Shown here: in pieces, positions 46,120-55,030 of the stretch | Numbering within the stretch: position 1 is the first letter of the stretch | Layout of the letters: each line of letters begins with the position of its first letter | Assembly (NCBI GenBank): GCA_017408685.1 | Contig: JAFQUE010000093.1 | Span: forward strand, 1 to 64,000 | Direction: 5' to 3' | DNA: 64,000 nt | Source: Bacteroidaceae bacterium | Lineage (GTDB): Bacteria; Bacteroidota; Bacteroidia; Bacteroidales; Bacteroidaceae | The notes under the pieces: generated by a model | Seen by the model: only the letters and a program-made list of their open reading frames with translations | The model's database searches: none | Told to the model about the DNA's origin: nothing | Made by a program: the position numbers and the translations under genes

Positions 46120-47068
46120 GAAAACGAATAGGAACAGGCGCCGTTGGGGAATAATATATTCGCCCAAACTTGGTTCTCTGCGCCCAATGAAAAAGTGGAA
46201 AGAGATACGTGGGTATCTTCTTGAGAAAGGGGTGGAGTATGACTTCATACAGTCGGAGAATTTCGGTTCTGTAGAGCGTCAGGCGCGCATGTTTGCCGAT
46301 AATGGCTACGAGACGGTGGTTGTTGTCGGCGGTGATGGCGTGTTGCAGGACGCAATAAACGGTATAATGTCGTCGCCCAACCGTTCATCGGTCTCTTTGG
46401 GTATTGTGCCATGTGGTATAGCGAACGATTTTGCCGCATATTGGGGAATGTCCGAAGGTGATTACAAATCGGCAATAGACAGTATAATGACCCGCAGGGT
46501 GCGTAAGATAGATGTAGGTTGTTGTATGTATGAGGCCGATGGAGAGGAGAAGAGACGCTATTTCATAAATGCTCTCAATATCGGCGTGTCGGCACGTGTC
46601 GTTGAACTTGCCAACAGAAAAGTAGCGCTTATTGCGAAGATGGCTTATAATGTCCTTGGATTTTTCTATATACTATTCAGCCGTAGCAATTTCCGTATGA
46701 AGTTTAGGTTGAACTGCCAAAAGGTTGACAAAAAGTTTATGTTACTGTGTATAGGCAATTCGCACGGATATGGAATGACACCGAGTGCAGTGCCCTATAA
46801 CGGCTGGCTCGATGTTTCGGCAATTCGTCTGCCCAAATTCTTAGGCATTCTTGAAGGCATGCTCATGCTTGTGCGCCGCAAGATACTCAACTTCAAACTC
46901 GTTGAACCCTTCAGGACAACCGATATTGTCATAGAGGACGTAGGCGGTGCCAGCGTAGGTATTGATGGGCGTCCGTTCAAGCCGGAATTCCCGCTGCATG
47001 TGGTGGTGGAACCCGAGGCATTGAATCTTATTATACCGTCAAGGATAAAGAAAAATGTACGGTCATAG
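46112..47068 (+). CDS. diacylglycerol/lipid kinase family protein
   Basis: A 318-residue member of the DAGK catalytic family, which phosphorylates diacylglycerol, sphingoid or related lipids. The nucleotide-binding motif VVVGGDGVLQDAING (about residues 67-81) and GIVPCGIANDFAAYWG are intact, and the C-terminal beta domain ends with VEDVGGASVGIDGRPFKPEFPL-like sequence. Bacteroidales make sphingolipids, so a sphingosine kinase role is possible but cannot be read from sequence. Translational coupling with miaA is likely (overlap of eight bases). Confidence 0.85.
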   Translation: MNEKTNRNRRRWGIIYSPKLGSLRPMKKWKEIRGYLLEKGVEYDFIQSENFGSVERQARMFADNGYETVVVVGGDGVLQDAINGIMSSPNRSSVSLGIVPCGIANDFAAYWGMSEGDYKSAIDSIMTRRVRKIDVGCCMYEADGEEKRRYFINALNIGVSARVVELANRKVALIAKMAYNVLGFFYILFSRSNFRMKFRLNCQKVDKKFMLLCIGNSHGYGMTPSAVPYNGWLDVSAIRLPKFLGILEGMLMLVRRKILNFKLVEPFRTTDIVIEDVGGASVGIDGRPFKPEFPLHVVVEPEALNLIIPSRIKKNVRS

Positions 47069-47071
47069 CAT

Positions 47072-47099
47072 CGTTCCGCGGTTGCGGAACGTTTTTTTT
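47072..47099 (+). terminator. terminator after the lipid kinase gene
   Basis: CGTTCCGC (47072-47079) and GCGGAACG (47084-47091) with a GGTT loop, followed by eight T residues, three bases after the stop codon. A strong intrinsic terminator. Confidence 0.9.
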
Positions 47100-47592
47100 A
47101 CCCATTCACCGGTGGTTGGGCTCACCAGTAAAAATTAGGGGGATACTTATTGAGATAGTATATGAACAGGAATGAGAATTTTTATATTCTTCAACAAACT
47201 TACCCTTAACCTGTTATTGTATATTCTTTTTGTAGTCGTTCTATCATGTTCTTTCATCGCGTGAAAGGACATGAAAGCAAGAGTTGAAGAAAAATACAAG
47301 TAAACAATTAAGGTTGATGACTGCCGTTGAATACAAGACGAGCAAAAGCGAGTAAGAACCTCTAAACCGCATTCCTTGACAATCATACAAATCTATTTTG
47401 ATTTTTGGGAATAAGGTACTGTCCCTCCCTCCCCCCCCTAGACTTTGCAGGTGAGGCGGTGGTTGCCAATCGGTGCGGAGTTCTTTTTTGCGGTGAATTG
47501 GCGGTTCACCTTGTATAAATCATGGTTCCCATTCGCCAAACTGTGACTTTTGTGGCGTTTTTCATTAATTTTTAAAAAATTACTCCTTCTTG
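47100..47592. other. non-coding gap with inverted repeats and a C8 tract
   Basis: About 500 bases without a convincing gene. The plus strand contains GGCTCACCAGTAAAAATTAG at 47119, similar to a sequence after the TraB/GumN gene (39949). TTCTTTCA and TGAAAGGA flank a five-base loop near 47256-47273. A C8 run follows CCCTCCCT near 47441. An imperfect inverted repeat spans about 47451-47512 (AGGTGA with TCACCT, GCCAAT with ATTGGC). A 79-codon minus-strand frame (47147-47386) matches nothing I recognise. It may be a decayed mobile element or a regulatory RNA region. Confidence 0.4.
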
Positions 47593-47624
47593 CTTGTTGT
47601 TGATTTTAATATTTGTTATATTTG
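47593..47624 (+). promoter_or_regulatory. promoter of the glycogen operon
   Basis: CTTG (47593-47596), a 20-base spacer and TATATTTG (47617-47624): one mismatch from the Bacteroidetes consensus. Leader of about 36 bases to the debranching enzyme gene. Confidence 0.65.
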
Positions 47625-47666
47625 GGGAGTTGTAGAAATTTGTTTTAAAATATAAATTCGTACGAG

Positions 47667-49619
47667 ATGAGTTATTTGCGATTCGAAAAAACGCTGATGA
47701 CGAACTTGGAAGAGTCGTTGCAAAAGGAGATTCTGAGAACTAACCGCTCCGGTGCTTACCATTGCTCTACAATCGTTGACTGTAACACACGTAAGTATCA
47801 TGGTTTGTTGGTTGTTCCCATCCCCGAACTCGATGACGAGAACCATGTGTTGCTGTCGTCGCTCGATGAGACTGTGGTGTTGCATGGCGCAGAGTTCAAT
47901 CTGGGCTTGCACAAGTACAATGGTGACAACTTCAGTCCTCGAGGCAACAAATATATCCGTGAGTTTGCCTGGGAGCGTGTGCCGACTACAATCTATAATG
48001 TAGGCGGTGTGTGGCTTAAGAAAGAGAAAGCCTTTGTACATCACGAGAACAGAATTCTTATTCGTTACACCCTGTTGAAGGCGAACACGGCGGTTACGCT
48101 CCGCTTGCGCCCGTTCTGTGCATTCCGCAGCGTGCGTGAGTACACACACGAGAACAATATTGCCGACCGCAGTTACAAGGAAGTAGAGAACGGTATAAGC
48201 ATGCGCATGTATGCCGATTATCCCGACCTTTACATGCAGTTGAACAAGAAGAACGAGTTTGTGTATCGTCCCGATTGGTACCGCGGTATCGAGTATGTTA
48301 AGGAACTTGAGCGTGGATACGACTTCAACGAGGACCTTTATGTTCCCGGTTATTTCGAGGTAAAGATGAAGGCCGGTGAGAGCATTGTCTTCTCGGGCGG
48401 TGTTTCTCCTATGACTTCGCGTACCATGAAGGCCGCCTTTGAACATGAAGAGGAAATCCGTTTCCTGCGCGATGACTTCATGAACTGTATGAAGTGTGCC
48501 GGAAACCAGTTCTTCAATGTTCAGGGTCAGCACACTTACATCCTTGCAGGTTATCCCTGGTTCAAGTGTCGTGCACGCGACCTCTTTGTGTCGTTGCCCG
48601 GTCTCACCCTTTCGCAGGGCAACGTTGCCGAGTATGAAAGGGTGATGAAGACTGCACGTATTGCCATTGAGGATTTTGTCAACGGCCGGGAAAGCGAGTG
48701 CAAGATATATGAGATGGAGCACCCCGATGTTCTCCTATGGGCAGTGTGGGCAATACAGCAGTATGCGAATGAGTGCGGCATAGAGGCTTGCCGCGACAAG
48801 TACGGCGACCTGCTTATGCTCATCTATGATTTTGTGCGCAACAACAAGCACAGCAACCTGCGCGTTACGCAGAACGGCTTGCTTGCGACAAACGGCCGCG
48901 ACAAGGCTGTAACCTGGATGAACTCTACAGCAAACGGTCGCCCGGTTGTTCCGCGTACAGGATATGTGGTTGAAATCAATGCGTTGTGGTACAATGCACT
49001 CAAATTCTTTGAGGAGATGGCGGTGCTTACACGCAATGAGGAGGTACAGACTTCACTTGCACGTCTGATTCCGTTGGCAGGCAAGGCATTCACCGAAGTG
49101 TTCATCAACGAGCACGGTTACCTGTACGACTATGTCGATGGAGACTATGTCGACTGGAGTGTGCGTCCGAACATGATATTTGCGGTTGCGCTCGACCACT
49201 CTCCGCTTGATTCAAAGCAAAAGAAAAGAGTTCTCGACACGGTTACCAAGGAACTTCTTACTCCTCGCGGCTTGCGTTCTTTGTCACCAAAGAGCGTAGG
49301 TTACAATCCTAACTATGTAGGTCCTCAAATACAGCGCGACTATGCTTATCATCAGGGTACTGCATGGCCTTGGCTGGGCGGTTTCTACTACGAGGCTTAT
49401 CTCAAGATATACAAGTTGAGCGGTGTCTCATTCGTTCAGCGTCAGATGATTGGGTATGAGGATGAGATTGTGCAGCATTGCGTAGGTTCAATTCCTGAGG
49501 TGTTCGACGGCAACCCGCCGTTCAAAGGACGCGGCGCAGTGGCATTTGCAATGAACGTTGCCGCAATCTTGAGGACAAGTCAGATACTAAAACAGTACGA
49601 ATCAAAATTGGAGGGATAA
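47667..49619 (+). CDS. glycogen debranching enzyme (amylo-alpha-1,6-glucosidase family)
   Basis: A 650-residue debranching enzyme that trims alpha-1,6 branches of glycogen. The N-terminal bacterial GDE domain (about residues 15-240) begins TNRSGAYHCSTIVDCNTRKYHGLLV. The C-terminal alpha/alpha barrel (about 290-640) has YPWFKCRARDLFVSLPGL, AVTWMNSTANGRPVVPRTGY and YHQGTAWPWLGGFYYEAYL; the acidic catalytic residues are expected here. The next gene starts three bases after the stop, so the three genes form an operon for storage-glucan metabolism. Confidence 0.9.
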   Translation: MSYLRFEKTLMTNLEESLQKEILRTNRSGAYHCSTIVDCNTRKYHGLLVVPIPELDDENHVLLSSLDETVVLHGAEFNLGLHKYNGDNFSPRGNKYIREFAWERVPTTIYNVGGVWLKKEKAFVHHENRILIRYTLLKANTAVTLRLRPFCAFRSVREYTHENNIADRSYKEVENGISMRMYADYPDLYMQLNKKNEFVYRPDWYRGIEYVKELERGYDFNEDLYVPGYFEVKMKAGESIVFSGGVSPMTSRTMKAAFEHEEEIRFLRDDFMNCMKCAGNQFFNVQGQHTYILAGYPWFKCRARDLFVSLPGLTLSQGNVAEYERVMKTARIAIEDFVNGRESECKIYEMEHPDVLLWAVWAIQQYANECGIEACRDKYGDLLMLIYDFVRNNKHSNLRVTQNGLLATNGRDKAVTWMNSTANGRPVVPRTGYVVEINALWYNALKFFEEMAVLTRNEEVQTSLARLIPLAGKAFTEVFINEHGYLYDYVDGDYVDWSVRPNMIFAVALDHSPLDSKQKKRVLDTVTKELLTPRGLRSLSPKSVGYNPNYVGPQIQRDYAYHQGTAWPWLGGFYYEAYLKIYKLSGVSFVQRQMIGYEDEIVQHCVGSIPEVFDGNPPFKGRGAVAFAMNVAAILRTSQILKQYESKLEG

Positions 49620-49622
49620 GAT

Positions 49623-50885
49623 ATGAAAGTATTAATGTTCGGTTGGGAGTTCCCCCCTCATATCTCGGGCGGACTCGGCACTGCAAGTTACGGACTTACT
49701 AAAGGCTTCGTTCAGCAGGGCGATGTGGAGATTAAGTTTTGTATCCCCAAACCATATGGTGATGAGGACAACAGTTTCCTTAGAATAGTGGCAATGAACT
49801 CTGTGCCCATTGTGTGGAAGGATGTCAATCACGATTACGTCAATTCACGCATTGGCAAGGTAATGACTCCCGAGGAGTATTACCGTTACAGGGAGCATAT
49901 ATACAGCGATTTCAGTTACATGCATACCAACGACCTCGGTTGCATGGAGTTTGCAGGCGGTTATCCCGACAATCTCCACGACGAAATCAACAACTACTCT
50001 ATAATAGCAGGTGTTGTAGCACGTACCGAGGAGTTTGACATCATCCACTCTCACGACTGGTTGACATACCCTGCCGGCATACATGCCAAGCAGGTATCGG
50101 GCAAAAAACTGGTAATCCATGTGCATGCTACTGATTTCGACCGCAGTCGCGGTAATGTGAACCCCACAGTCTATGCAATTGAGAAGAACGGTATGGACAA
50201 TGCCGACCACATCTTCTGCGTGAGCGAGTTGACACGTCAGACTGTTATACACAAATACCATCAGCACCCCGACAAGGTGTCTACATTGCACAACGCCGTG
50301 ACTCCATTGTCACAGGACATCCTTGATATTGTACCCAAGAAGATTCCCGGCGAGAAGGTTGTTACATTTCTTGGCCGTATCACAATGCAGAAGGGTCCTG
50401 AATATTTCGTCGAGGCTGCCGCGCAGGTTCTCAAAAAGACAAAGAACATCCGTTTCTGTATGGCCGGCAGCGGTGACATGATGAACGACATGATACGTCT
50501 TGTTGCCCAACGCGGTATTTCGGACCGTTTCCACTTCCCGGGTTTCATGCGCGGTCGTCAGGTATATGAATGCCTCAAGGCCAGTGATGTGTACATCATG
50601 CCATCGGTAAGTGAACCGTTCGGTATTTCACCTCTCGAGGCCATGCAGTGCGACGTTCCTTCCATCATCTCCAAGCAGTCGGGTTGTGCCGAAATTCTCG
50701 ACAAGTGTATAAAGACCGACTATTGGGATATCAATGCCATGGCCGACGCAATCTACTCAATCTGCAACAACGAATCGTTGTATGAGTATCTGAAGGTTGA
50801 AGGTCGCAAGGAGGTTGACAGTATCACTTGGGAAGATGTCGCATTGAAACTGCGTAGAATGTATGAAAAAGTATTGGGTTGGTAA
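49623..50885 (+). CDS. glycosyltransferase family 4, glucan-type
   Basis: A 420-residue GT-B enzyme. MKVLMFGWEFPPHISGGLGTA carries the donor/acceptor glycine motif, IIHSHDWLTYPAG and VTFLGRITMQKGPEYFVEAA are the domain-linking motifs, and SEPFGISPLEAMQCDVPSI gives E-x7-E. It resembles the glycogen/trehalose-type GT4 proteins found with debranching enzyme and GH57 amylase, so a role in building alpha-glucan is inferred from context. It is not the classical GT5 glycogen synthase. Confidence 0.85.
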   Translation: MKVLMFGWEFPPHISGGLGTASYGLTKGFVQQGDVEIKFCIPKPYGDEDNSFLRIVAMNSVPIVWKDVNHDYVNSRIGKVMTPEEYYRYREHIYSDFSYMHTNDLGCMEFAGGYPDNLHDEINNYSIIAGVVARTEEFDIIHSHDWLTYPAGIHAKQVSGKKLVIHVHATDFDRSRGNVNPTVYAIEKNGMDNADHIFCVSELTRQTVIHKYHQHPDKVSTLHNAVTPLSQDILDIVPKKIPGEKVVTFLGRITMQKGPEYFVEAAAQVLKKTKNIRFCMAGSGDMMNDMIRLVAQRGISDRFHFPGFMRGRQVYECLKASDVYIMPSVSEPFGISPLEAMQCDVPSIISKQSGCAEILDKCIKTDYWDINAMADAIYSICNNESLYEYLKVEGRKEVDSITWEDVALKLRRMYEKVLGW

Positions 50886-50907
50886 TAATTAAAAAAAAGA
50901 AATAAAT

Positions 50908-52293
50908 ATGAAAACAATCTGTTTCTATTTCGAGTTGCATCAGATCAGACAGTTGAAACGTTACCGTTTCTTCGACATCGGTAGTGACCACTACTACTAT
51001 GATGATTATGCTAACGAGAGCATGACAATAGAACTTGCCGAGAAATCTTATGTTCCTGCTTTGCAGGCCATGCTTGAGATGATTAGGGAGAGCAATGGCG
51101 CATTCAAAGTCGCATTCTCGGTATCGGGCGTAGGTCTTGAAATGCTTGAGCTCTATGCTCCTCAGGTAATCGAACTGCTCCACGAAATCAACAAGACCGG
51201 TTGCTGCGAGTTCCTTTGCGAACCTTATTCGCACGGTCTCTCTTCTTTGGCTTCAAAGGAAGTGTTCATGGAGGAGGTTATGCGCCAGAACCGCAAAATC
51301 AAGGAACTCTTCGGCAAGAAACCAAAAGTGTTGCGCAATTCAGGTCTCATCTACTCCGATGAGATTGGCGAGATGGCTTCACAGATGGGCTTCAAGGGTA
51401 TGCTTTCCGAAGGTGCAAAGCACATCCTTGCATGGAAGAGTCCGCACTTCGTCTACAACTGCGCACTTGCTTCAAACCTGAAGCTTCTGCTCCGTGACTA
51501 CAAACTCTCCGACGATATCTCACTCCGTTTCTCTAACCCCGAGTGGAGCGAGTATCCTCTCTTCGCCGAGACATACATCGATTGGATTTCCCAGTTCCCC
51601 GAAGAGGAGAAGGTCATCAATATCTTCATGAACCTTTCTGCAATAGGTATGGCACAGCCTCTTGAGTCACATATCCTCGACTTCATGAAGGCACTGCCTG
51701 CATGTGCAGCAGCAAAGGGTATCACATTCTCAACTCCTTCAGAGGTTATCGACAACCATAAGTCTGTTGGTCCTCTTGAGGTTCCATATCCACTCTCATG
51801 GATGGACGAGGAGCGTGACGCAAGTTCTTGGTTGGGTAATACATTGCAGCGCGAGGCATTCAACAAACTATACAGTGTTGCCGACCGTATCATGCTTACC
51901 GATGACAAGAAACTGAAGCAGGACTTCGACTACCTGCAGGCAGCCGAAAACCTTCGTTTCATGACTACAAAGCAGAATGGTATCATCACAGAGCGTTGCA
52001 TATATGAGTCTCCTTACGACGCGTTCACAAACTACATGAACATCCTGGGTGACTTCCTCGCACGTGTACGTGCACAGTATCCCGACATGGACAACGAGGA
52101 ACTTGGTGCATTGCAGCAGGTGATTGACAACCAGGAGGTTGAGATTGTACAGCTCGAGGCCGAAGTTGAGCAGCTCAAGGCTAAACTCGCTACAAAGGCA
52201 AAAAAAACTGCCAAGAAGGAAGAGCCTGTTGCCGAAGCGGTAGCCGAGGAGAAACCAAAGAGAAAATGTGGTCGCAAGCCAAAGGCTGAGTAA
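50908..52293 (+). CDS. GH57 family alpha-amylase with coiled-coil and basic C-terminal tail
   Basis: A 461-residue intracellular glycoside hydrolase of family 57. The N-terminal ICFYFELHQIRQLKRYRFF is the GH57 start with the conserved His; AFSVSGVGLEMLELYAPQ and CCEFLCEPYSHGLSSLAS (with the catalytic-type glutamate region) and VLRNSGLIYSDEIGEMASQ follow. Residues about 395-425 form a leucine-rich coiled coil (QVIDNQEVEIVQLEAEVEQL) and the final 40 residues are Lys/Ala/Glu-rich, ending KRKCGRKPKAE, similar to an AT-hook or histone-H1-like tail. The tail is unusual for an amylase. Last gene of the glycogen operon. Confidence 0.88.
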   Translation: MKTICFYFELHQIRQLKRYRFFDIGSDHYYYDDYANESMTIELAEKSYVPALQAMLEMIRESNGAFKVAFSVSGVGLEMLELYAPQVIELLHEINKTGCCEFLCEPYSHGLSSLASKEVFMEEVMRQNRKIKELFGKKPKVLRNSGLIYSDEIGEMASQMGFKGMLSEGAKHILAWKSPHFVYNCALASNLKLLLRDYKLSDDISLRFSNPEWSEYPLFAETYIDWISQFPEEEKVINIFMNLSAIGMAQPLESHILDFMKALPACAAAKGITFSTPSEVIDNHKSVGPLEVPYPLSWMDEERDASSWLGNTLQREAFNKLYSVADRIMLTDDKKLKQDFDYLQAAENLRFMTTKQNGIITERCIYESPYDAFTNYMNILGDFLARVRAQYPDMDNEELGALQQVIDNQEVEIVQLEAEVEQLKAKLATKAKKTAKKEEPVAEAVAEEKPKRKCGRKPKAE

Positions 52294-52313
52294 CACAAAT
52301 CTCTATAATGATA

Positions 52314-52350
52314 ATCGCCATGACAGTACACTGTCATGGCGATGTTTTTT
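52314..52350 (+). terminator. terminator of the glycogen operon
   Basis: ATCGCCATGACAGT (52314-52327) and ACTGTCATGGCGAT (52330-52343) form a 14-base inverted repeat followed by GTTTTTT. It lies 20 bases after the GH57 stop. Confidence 0.88.
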
Positions 52351-52381
52351 GTGGGCATAGCGAGGCGTTTAGTTGCATTAT

Positions 52382-52419
52382 ATAAATAAAGAGCAACATA
52401 TATGTTGCTCTTTATTTAT
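52382..52419. terminator. 38-base perfect palindrome at the DUF4270 gene end
   Basis: A perfect inverted repeat centred at 52400/52401 (arms ATAAATAAAGAGCAACATA). It lies six bases after the DUF4270 stop on the minus strand, where the A/T-rich arm supplies a T-containing tail, so it can terminate transcription of that gene. Confidence 0.75.
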
Positions 52420-52425
52420 GTGTAT

Positions 52426-53844
52426 TTACTGGTCGTTGAATTTGCTTGTCACTATCTGTATCGGAATCTGGTACTCTGTTCCTCCGCGCAGTCGCATACT
52501 GCTGATACTTATGTCATGAATAATCTTTACGACACTTCCGTTGGAGTCCAATGTAACAGTCACGGGTACCAGCACAACCTTGTCCCAGTCGGGGTATTTT
52601 GCTTCCCACTCATCAAGTTCCAAGCCGCTGTTGATGAATTCATCGTAGCAGTGCTTGAGTAACTTTGATATATTGCTGTATGTATATTCGTTCGTGCTGC
52701 TTTCAAACGTTGCCAGAAACGACGTCTTGTTGTCGTAGAGTTTGTTCTTGAGGAAGAACTTGTACAATTCGCTTTTCCTTATCATGAGAAGGTCATTATG
52801 TGCCTTGGTGGCAAAACCGTTCTCTTCGTTGTAGCGTGTGAAGGAGATGTGTGCCGAATTTATGTCGTCACATCCCGTTACGGCCTCTATCACGGGCAAC
52901 TGTACCTCGGTATAAAGACCGGCTGGTGTCTTTATGTATGTATGCTCCTTCTGGTTCACGAGCGGTAGCAGGTCCTTGTTGTCGAACTTGTTTGCCTGCA
53001 ATACTTCCTTGCCCGAATAGAATGTTGCCATAAGGGACTGTATGGAATCTTTTTCTCCGCTGTTGCCTTCAATGTAGCGTTTGAATCCGATATCAAGCCT
53101 GGTACGATAGATTCTCAATACGGTTCCGTCGCCATGAGAGCATTTGACATATACGCCTTTAAATATTTCGTTTATGAATGCCTCGGAGTTTGCAAAGTAT
53201 TCCTTCCCAATATTGTTGCCTTCGGAATCCTTCTCATAGAACTTGCTTATGAACCGGTTGCCGATACTGTTCGGGAGCGTGATTTCAATGTTCTTTGTGT
53301 ATTCGTCGCTGCTGAGTATAGTGTCGTGCTGCTGGAAGTCTATTGCATTGAATATCTTTACAGCCAATGGTTCCCGCTCGCTGTCGTAAAACTCTTCGGG
53401 GTCAAGGTTGGTATAGTATGGTGTACCTTCCTGCAAGGTGTTTGAAAGTTCATACACTTCGCAAGCCATTGTGTTGAGCGAGTCACCGTAGTATTCATCA
53501 AAGTAAAGGCGTAGTTTTGTGTATGACGCACTGTCGCCTATAACGCCTTCCTCGGGGAATATGAAGTCTTCGGTACAGCCGAACTGCGTGATGAAACTTG
53601 ACGCGAATGATGTTCCGCTCTCGCCGTCGGTGTACTGCCCCAGATATACGTCGCTTGTATTGGCAAGGATAGAGTCGTTTGCCAGAATGGTGTAACTCTT
53701 GGCATAGAATGTGTCTGTCCTTGCTGTTATCCTGTCATTCTCCGGCACAATGCTGTTGCCTATCGTGCCTGTGGTATCATCGCATTGTGTAAAGGCGAGT
53801 ATTGTGACTATTGCCAGTAAAAAACACGAGAATGGTCTCTTCAT
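52426..53844 (-). CDS. DUF4270 family outer-membrane lipoprotein
   Basis: A 472-residue lipoprotein. The start MKRPFSCFLLAIVTILAFTQC gives a lipoprotein signal peptide with the lipobox cysteine at residue 21; a longer in-frame reading runs into the upstream gene and is rejected. The mature part starts DDTTGTIGNSIVPENDRI, followed by the typical YLGQYTDGESGTSFASSFITQF region of DUF4270 proteins. No enzyme motif is visible; it should be a cell-surface or outer-membrane beta-rich protein. It is the second gene after the GT5-like gene, 79 bases apart, same strand. Confidence 0.85.
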   Translation of the reverse strand: MKRPFSCFLLAIVTILAFTQCDDTTGTIGNSIVPENDRITARTDTFYAKSYTILANDSILANTSDVYLGQYTDGESGTSFASSFITQFGCTEDFIFPEEGVIGDSASYTKLRLYFDEYYGDSLNTMACEVYELSNTLQEGTPYYTNLDPEEFYDSEREPLAVKIFNAIDFQQHDTILSSDEYTKNIEITLPNSIGNRFISKFYEKDSEGNNIGKEYFANSEAFINEIFKGVYVKCSHGDGTVLRIYRTRLDIGFKRYIEGNSGEKDSIQSLMATFYSGKEVLQANKFDNKDLLPLVNQKEHTYIKTPAGLYTEVQLPVIEAVTGCDDINSAHISFTRYNEENGFATKAHNDLLMIRKSELYKFFLKNKLYDNKTSFLATFESSTNEYTYSNISKLLKHCYDEFINSGLELDEWEAKYPDWDKVVLVPVTVTLDSNGSVVKIIHDISISSMRLRGGTEYQIPIQIVTSKFNDQ

Positions 53845-53923
53845 ATATTTCCAATTGTTCTTTTGGGTATCAAATTGCGCCGGTGGAACCGGCTCTTTTC
53901 CGGTACCGTTATGCGGTACCGTC

Positions 53924-54733
53924 TTACTCGAATACTGTGTCGTAGAATTCATTGCATGCCTTGTGGTACTCCTCATCTTCGGGCTTGGGCAATACCGGTT
54001 TGCCTATTGATTTGGCGTAGTCTACAAGTTCCTGTGGCACGTTGTCGCCATTGACTATTATTCCGTCGCTGTATCTTATTGCAAGTTTTGCAAGTTCGTT
54101 GTATGTTATAGGCGTTGCAACACCGTTCAAGGCCTCTTCGGACATCTCCTTGTGCAGCACCTTCTGCATGAAACTGTCGGGCAGTGGGGTGTTGAAGTTC
54201 TCGTCATAGAGCGAAATCACGACCTTTGAATCGCGGAATGATGGTTCGTCCTTGTATGTCTGCTTTACAAAAAGCGGAACAAGCGACGATATCCATCCAT
54301 GGCAATGGATTACCTCGGGATTCCAGCGTAACTTCTTAACGGTCTCAAGTACACCGCGTGCAAAGAAGATGGCACGTTCGTCGTTGTCCTCATATTCTAC
54401 ACCATTCGCGTCGGCAGTCATGGCGCGGTTATGGAAATAGTCGTCGTTGTCAATGAAGTATACCTGCATGCGGGCAGCCTGCAGCGACGCAACCTTTATT
54501 ATCAACGGATGGTCGGTGTCGTCAATTATAAGGTTCATACCCGAAAGGCGGATAACCTCATGGAGTTGGTTACGTCTCTCGTTGATGATACCCCATTTGG
54601 GGGTAAAGATTCTAATCTCCTTGCCGAGGTCCTGTGTCGCCTGTGGCAGATAACGCCCGATGTTTGAAATTGGTGACTCCGGAACAAACGGTGTGATTTC
54701 TTGAGTAATAAATAAAATTTTGTTTGCTTTCAT
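53924..54733 (-). CDS. half-length glycogen/starch synthase homologue (GT5 N-terminal domain only)
   Basis: A 269-residue protein matching only the N-terminal Rossmann domain of GT5 synthases: KILFITQEITPFVPESPISN at the N terminus, ERAIFFARGVLETVKKLRW, and VIHCHGWISSLVPLFVK. Full GT5 enzymes are about 470-500 residues, so the donor-binding second domain is missing. The ADP-glucose motif KTGGL at the usual place reads PESPI here, with neither lysine nor glycines. It is therefore unlikely to be an active synthase by itself and may be a regulator or binding protein. MKANKILF is the chosen start. It is divergent from panC. Confidence 0.85.
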   Translation of the reverse strand: MKANKILFITQEITPFVPESPISNIGRYLPQATQDLGKEIRIFTPKWGIINERRNQLHEVIRLSGMNLIIDDTDHPLIIKVASLQAARMQVYFIDNDDYFHNRAMTADANGVEYEDNDERAIFFARGVLETVKKLRWNPEVIHCHGWISSLVPLFVKQTYKDEPSFRDSKVVISLYDENFNTPLPDSFMQKVLHKEMSEEALNGVATPITYNELAKLAIRYSDGIIVNGDNVPQELVDYAKSIGKPVLPKPEDEEYHKACNEFYDTVFE

Positions 54734-54768
54734 CTTTCTGTTCAACCACGGATAAAGTCCGCGTTTCG

Positions 54769-54800
54769 CAAAATTACTAAAAAAATGACAACCTGGCAAA
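54769..54800 (-). promoter_or_regulatory. promoter of the GT5-like/DUF4270 unit
   Basis: On the minus strand TTTG (54797-54800), exactly 20 bases, then TAATTTTG (54769-54776): perfect match to the Bacteroidetes consensus, 36 bases before the start codon. Confidence 0.82.
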
Positions 54801-54971
54801 TGTTAAACCATTTTTAAGGGTTTTTATGACAAAAGGTCATTGATTTATAGAAGTTAACGTTCAAAAGGATGAATCGCTTCCTAAGTTGCAAGATTAATTC
54901 ATTCTGCTCCTGCCTCAAAATGTTTTTGCTTTATTTATCTTCTTTGTGGCGGTATGTTGGTTATTTTAAGT

Positions 54972-54979
54972 TATCTTTG
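54972..54979 (+). promoter_or_regulatory. -7 element of panC
   Basis: TATCTTTG matches TAnnTTTG 52 bases before the panC start. TTTG at 54943-54946 is 25 bases away, longer than usual. Confidence 0.5.
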
Positions 54980-55030
54980 CAGGTTGAAAGGCATGAGCAC
55001 ATTAGTGTGAAGCATAAAACACAGATACAG

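Noticed and set aside
47147..47386. 79-codon minus-strand frame in the gap before the glycogen operon
   Set aside because: It lacks recognisable motifs and no promoter is clear; the region is A/T-rich and the frame can be chance. It is kept only as part of the described gap.
53845..53976. Longer start of the DUF4270 protein
   Set aside because: It would place 44 residues before a clear lipoprotein signal peptide and overlap the GT5-like gene.
54869..55030. N-terminal extension of PanC from the in-frame ATG at 54869
   Set aside because: The -7 promoter element lies inside this stretch, and the extension is unlike any PanC; the family start fits 55031.
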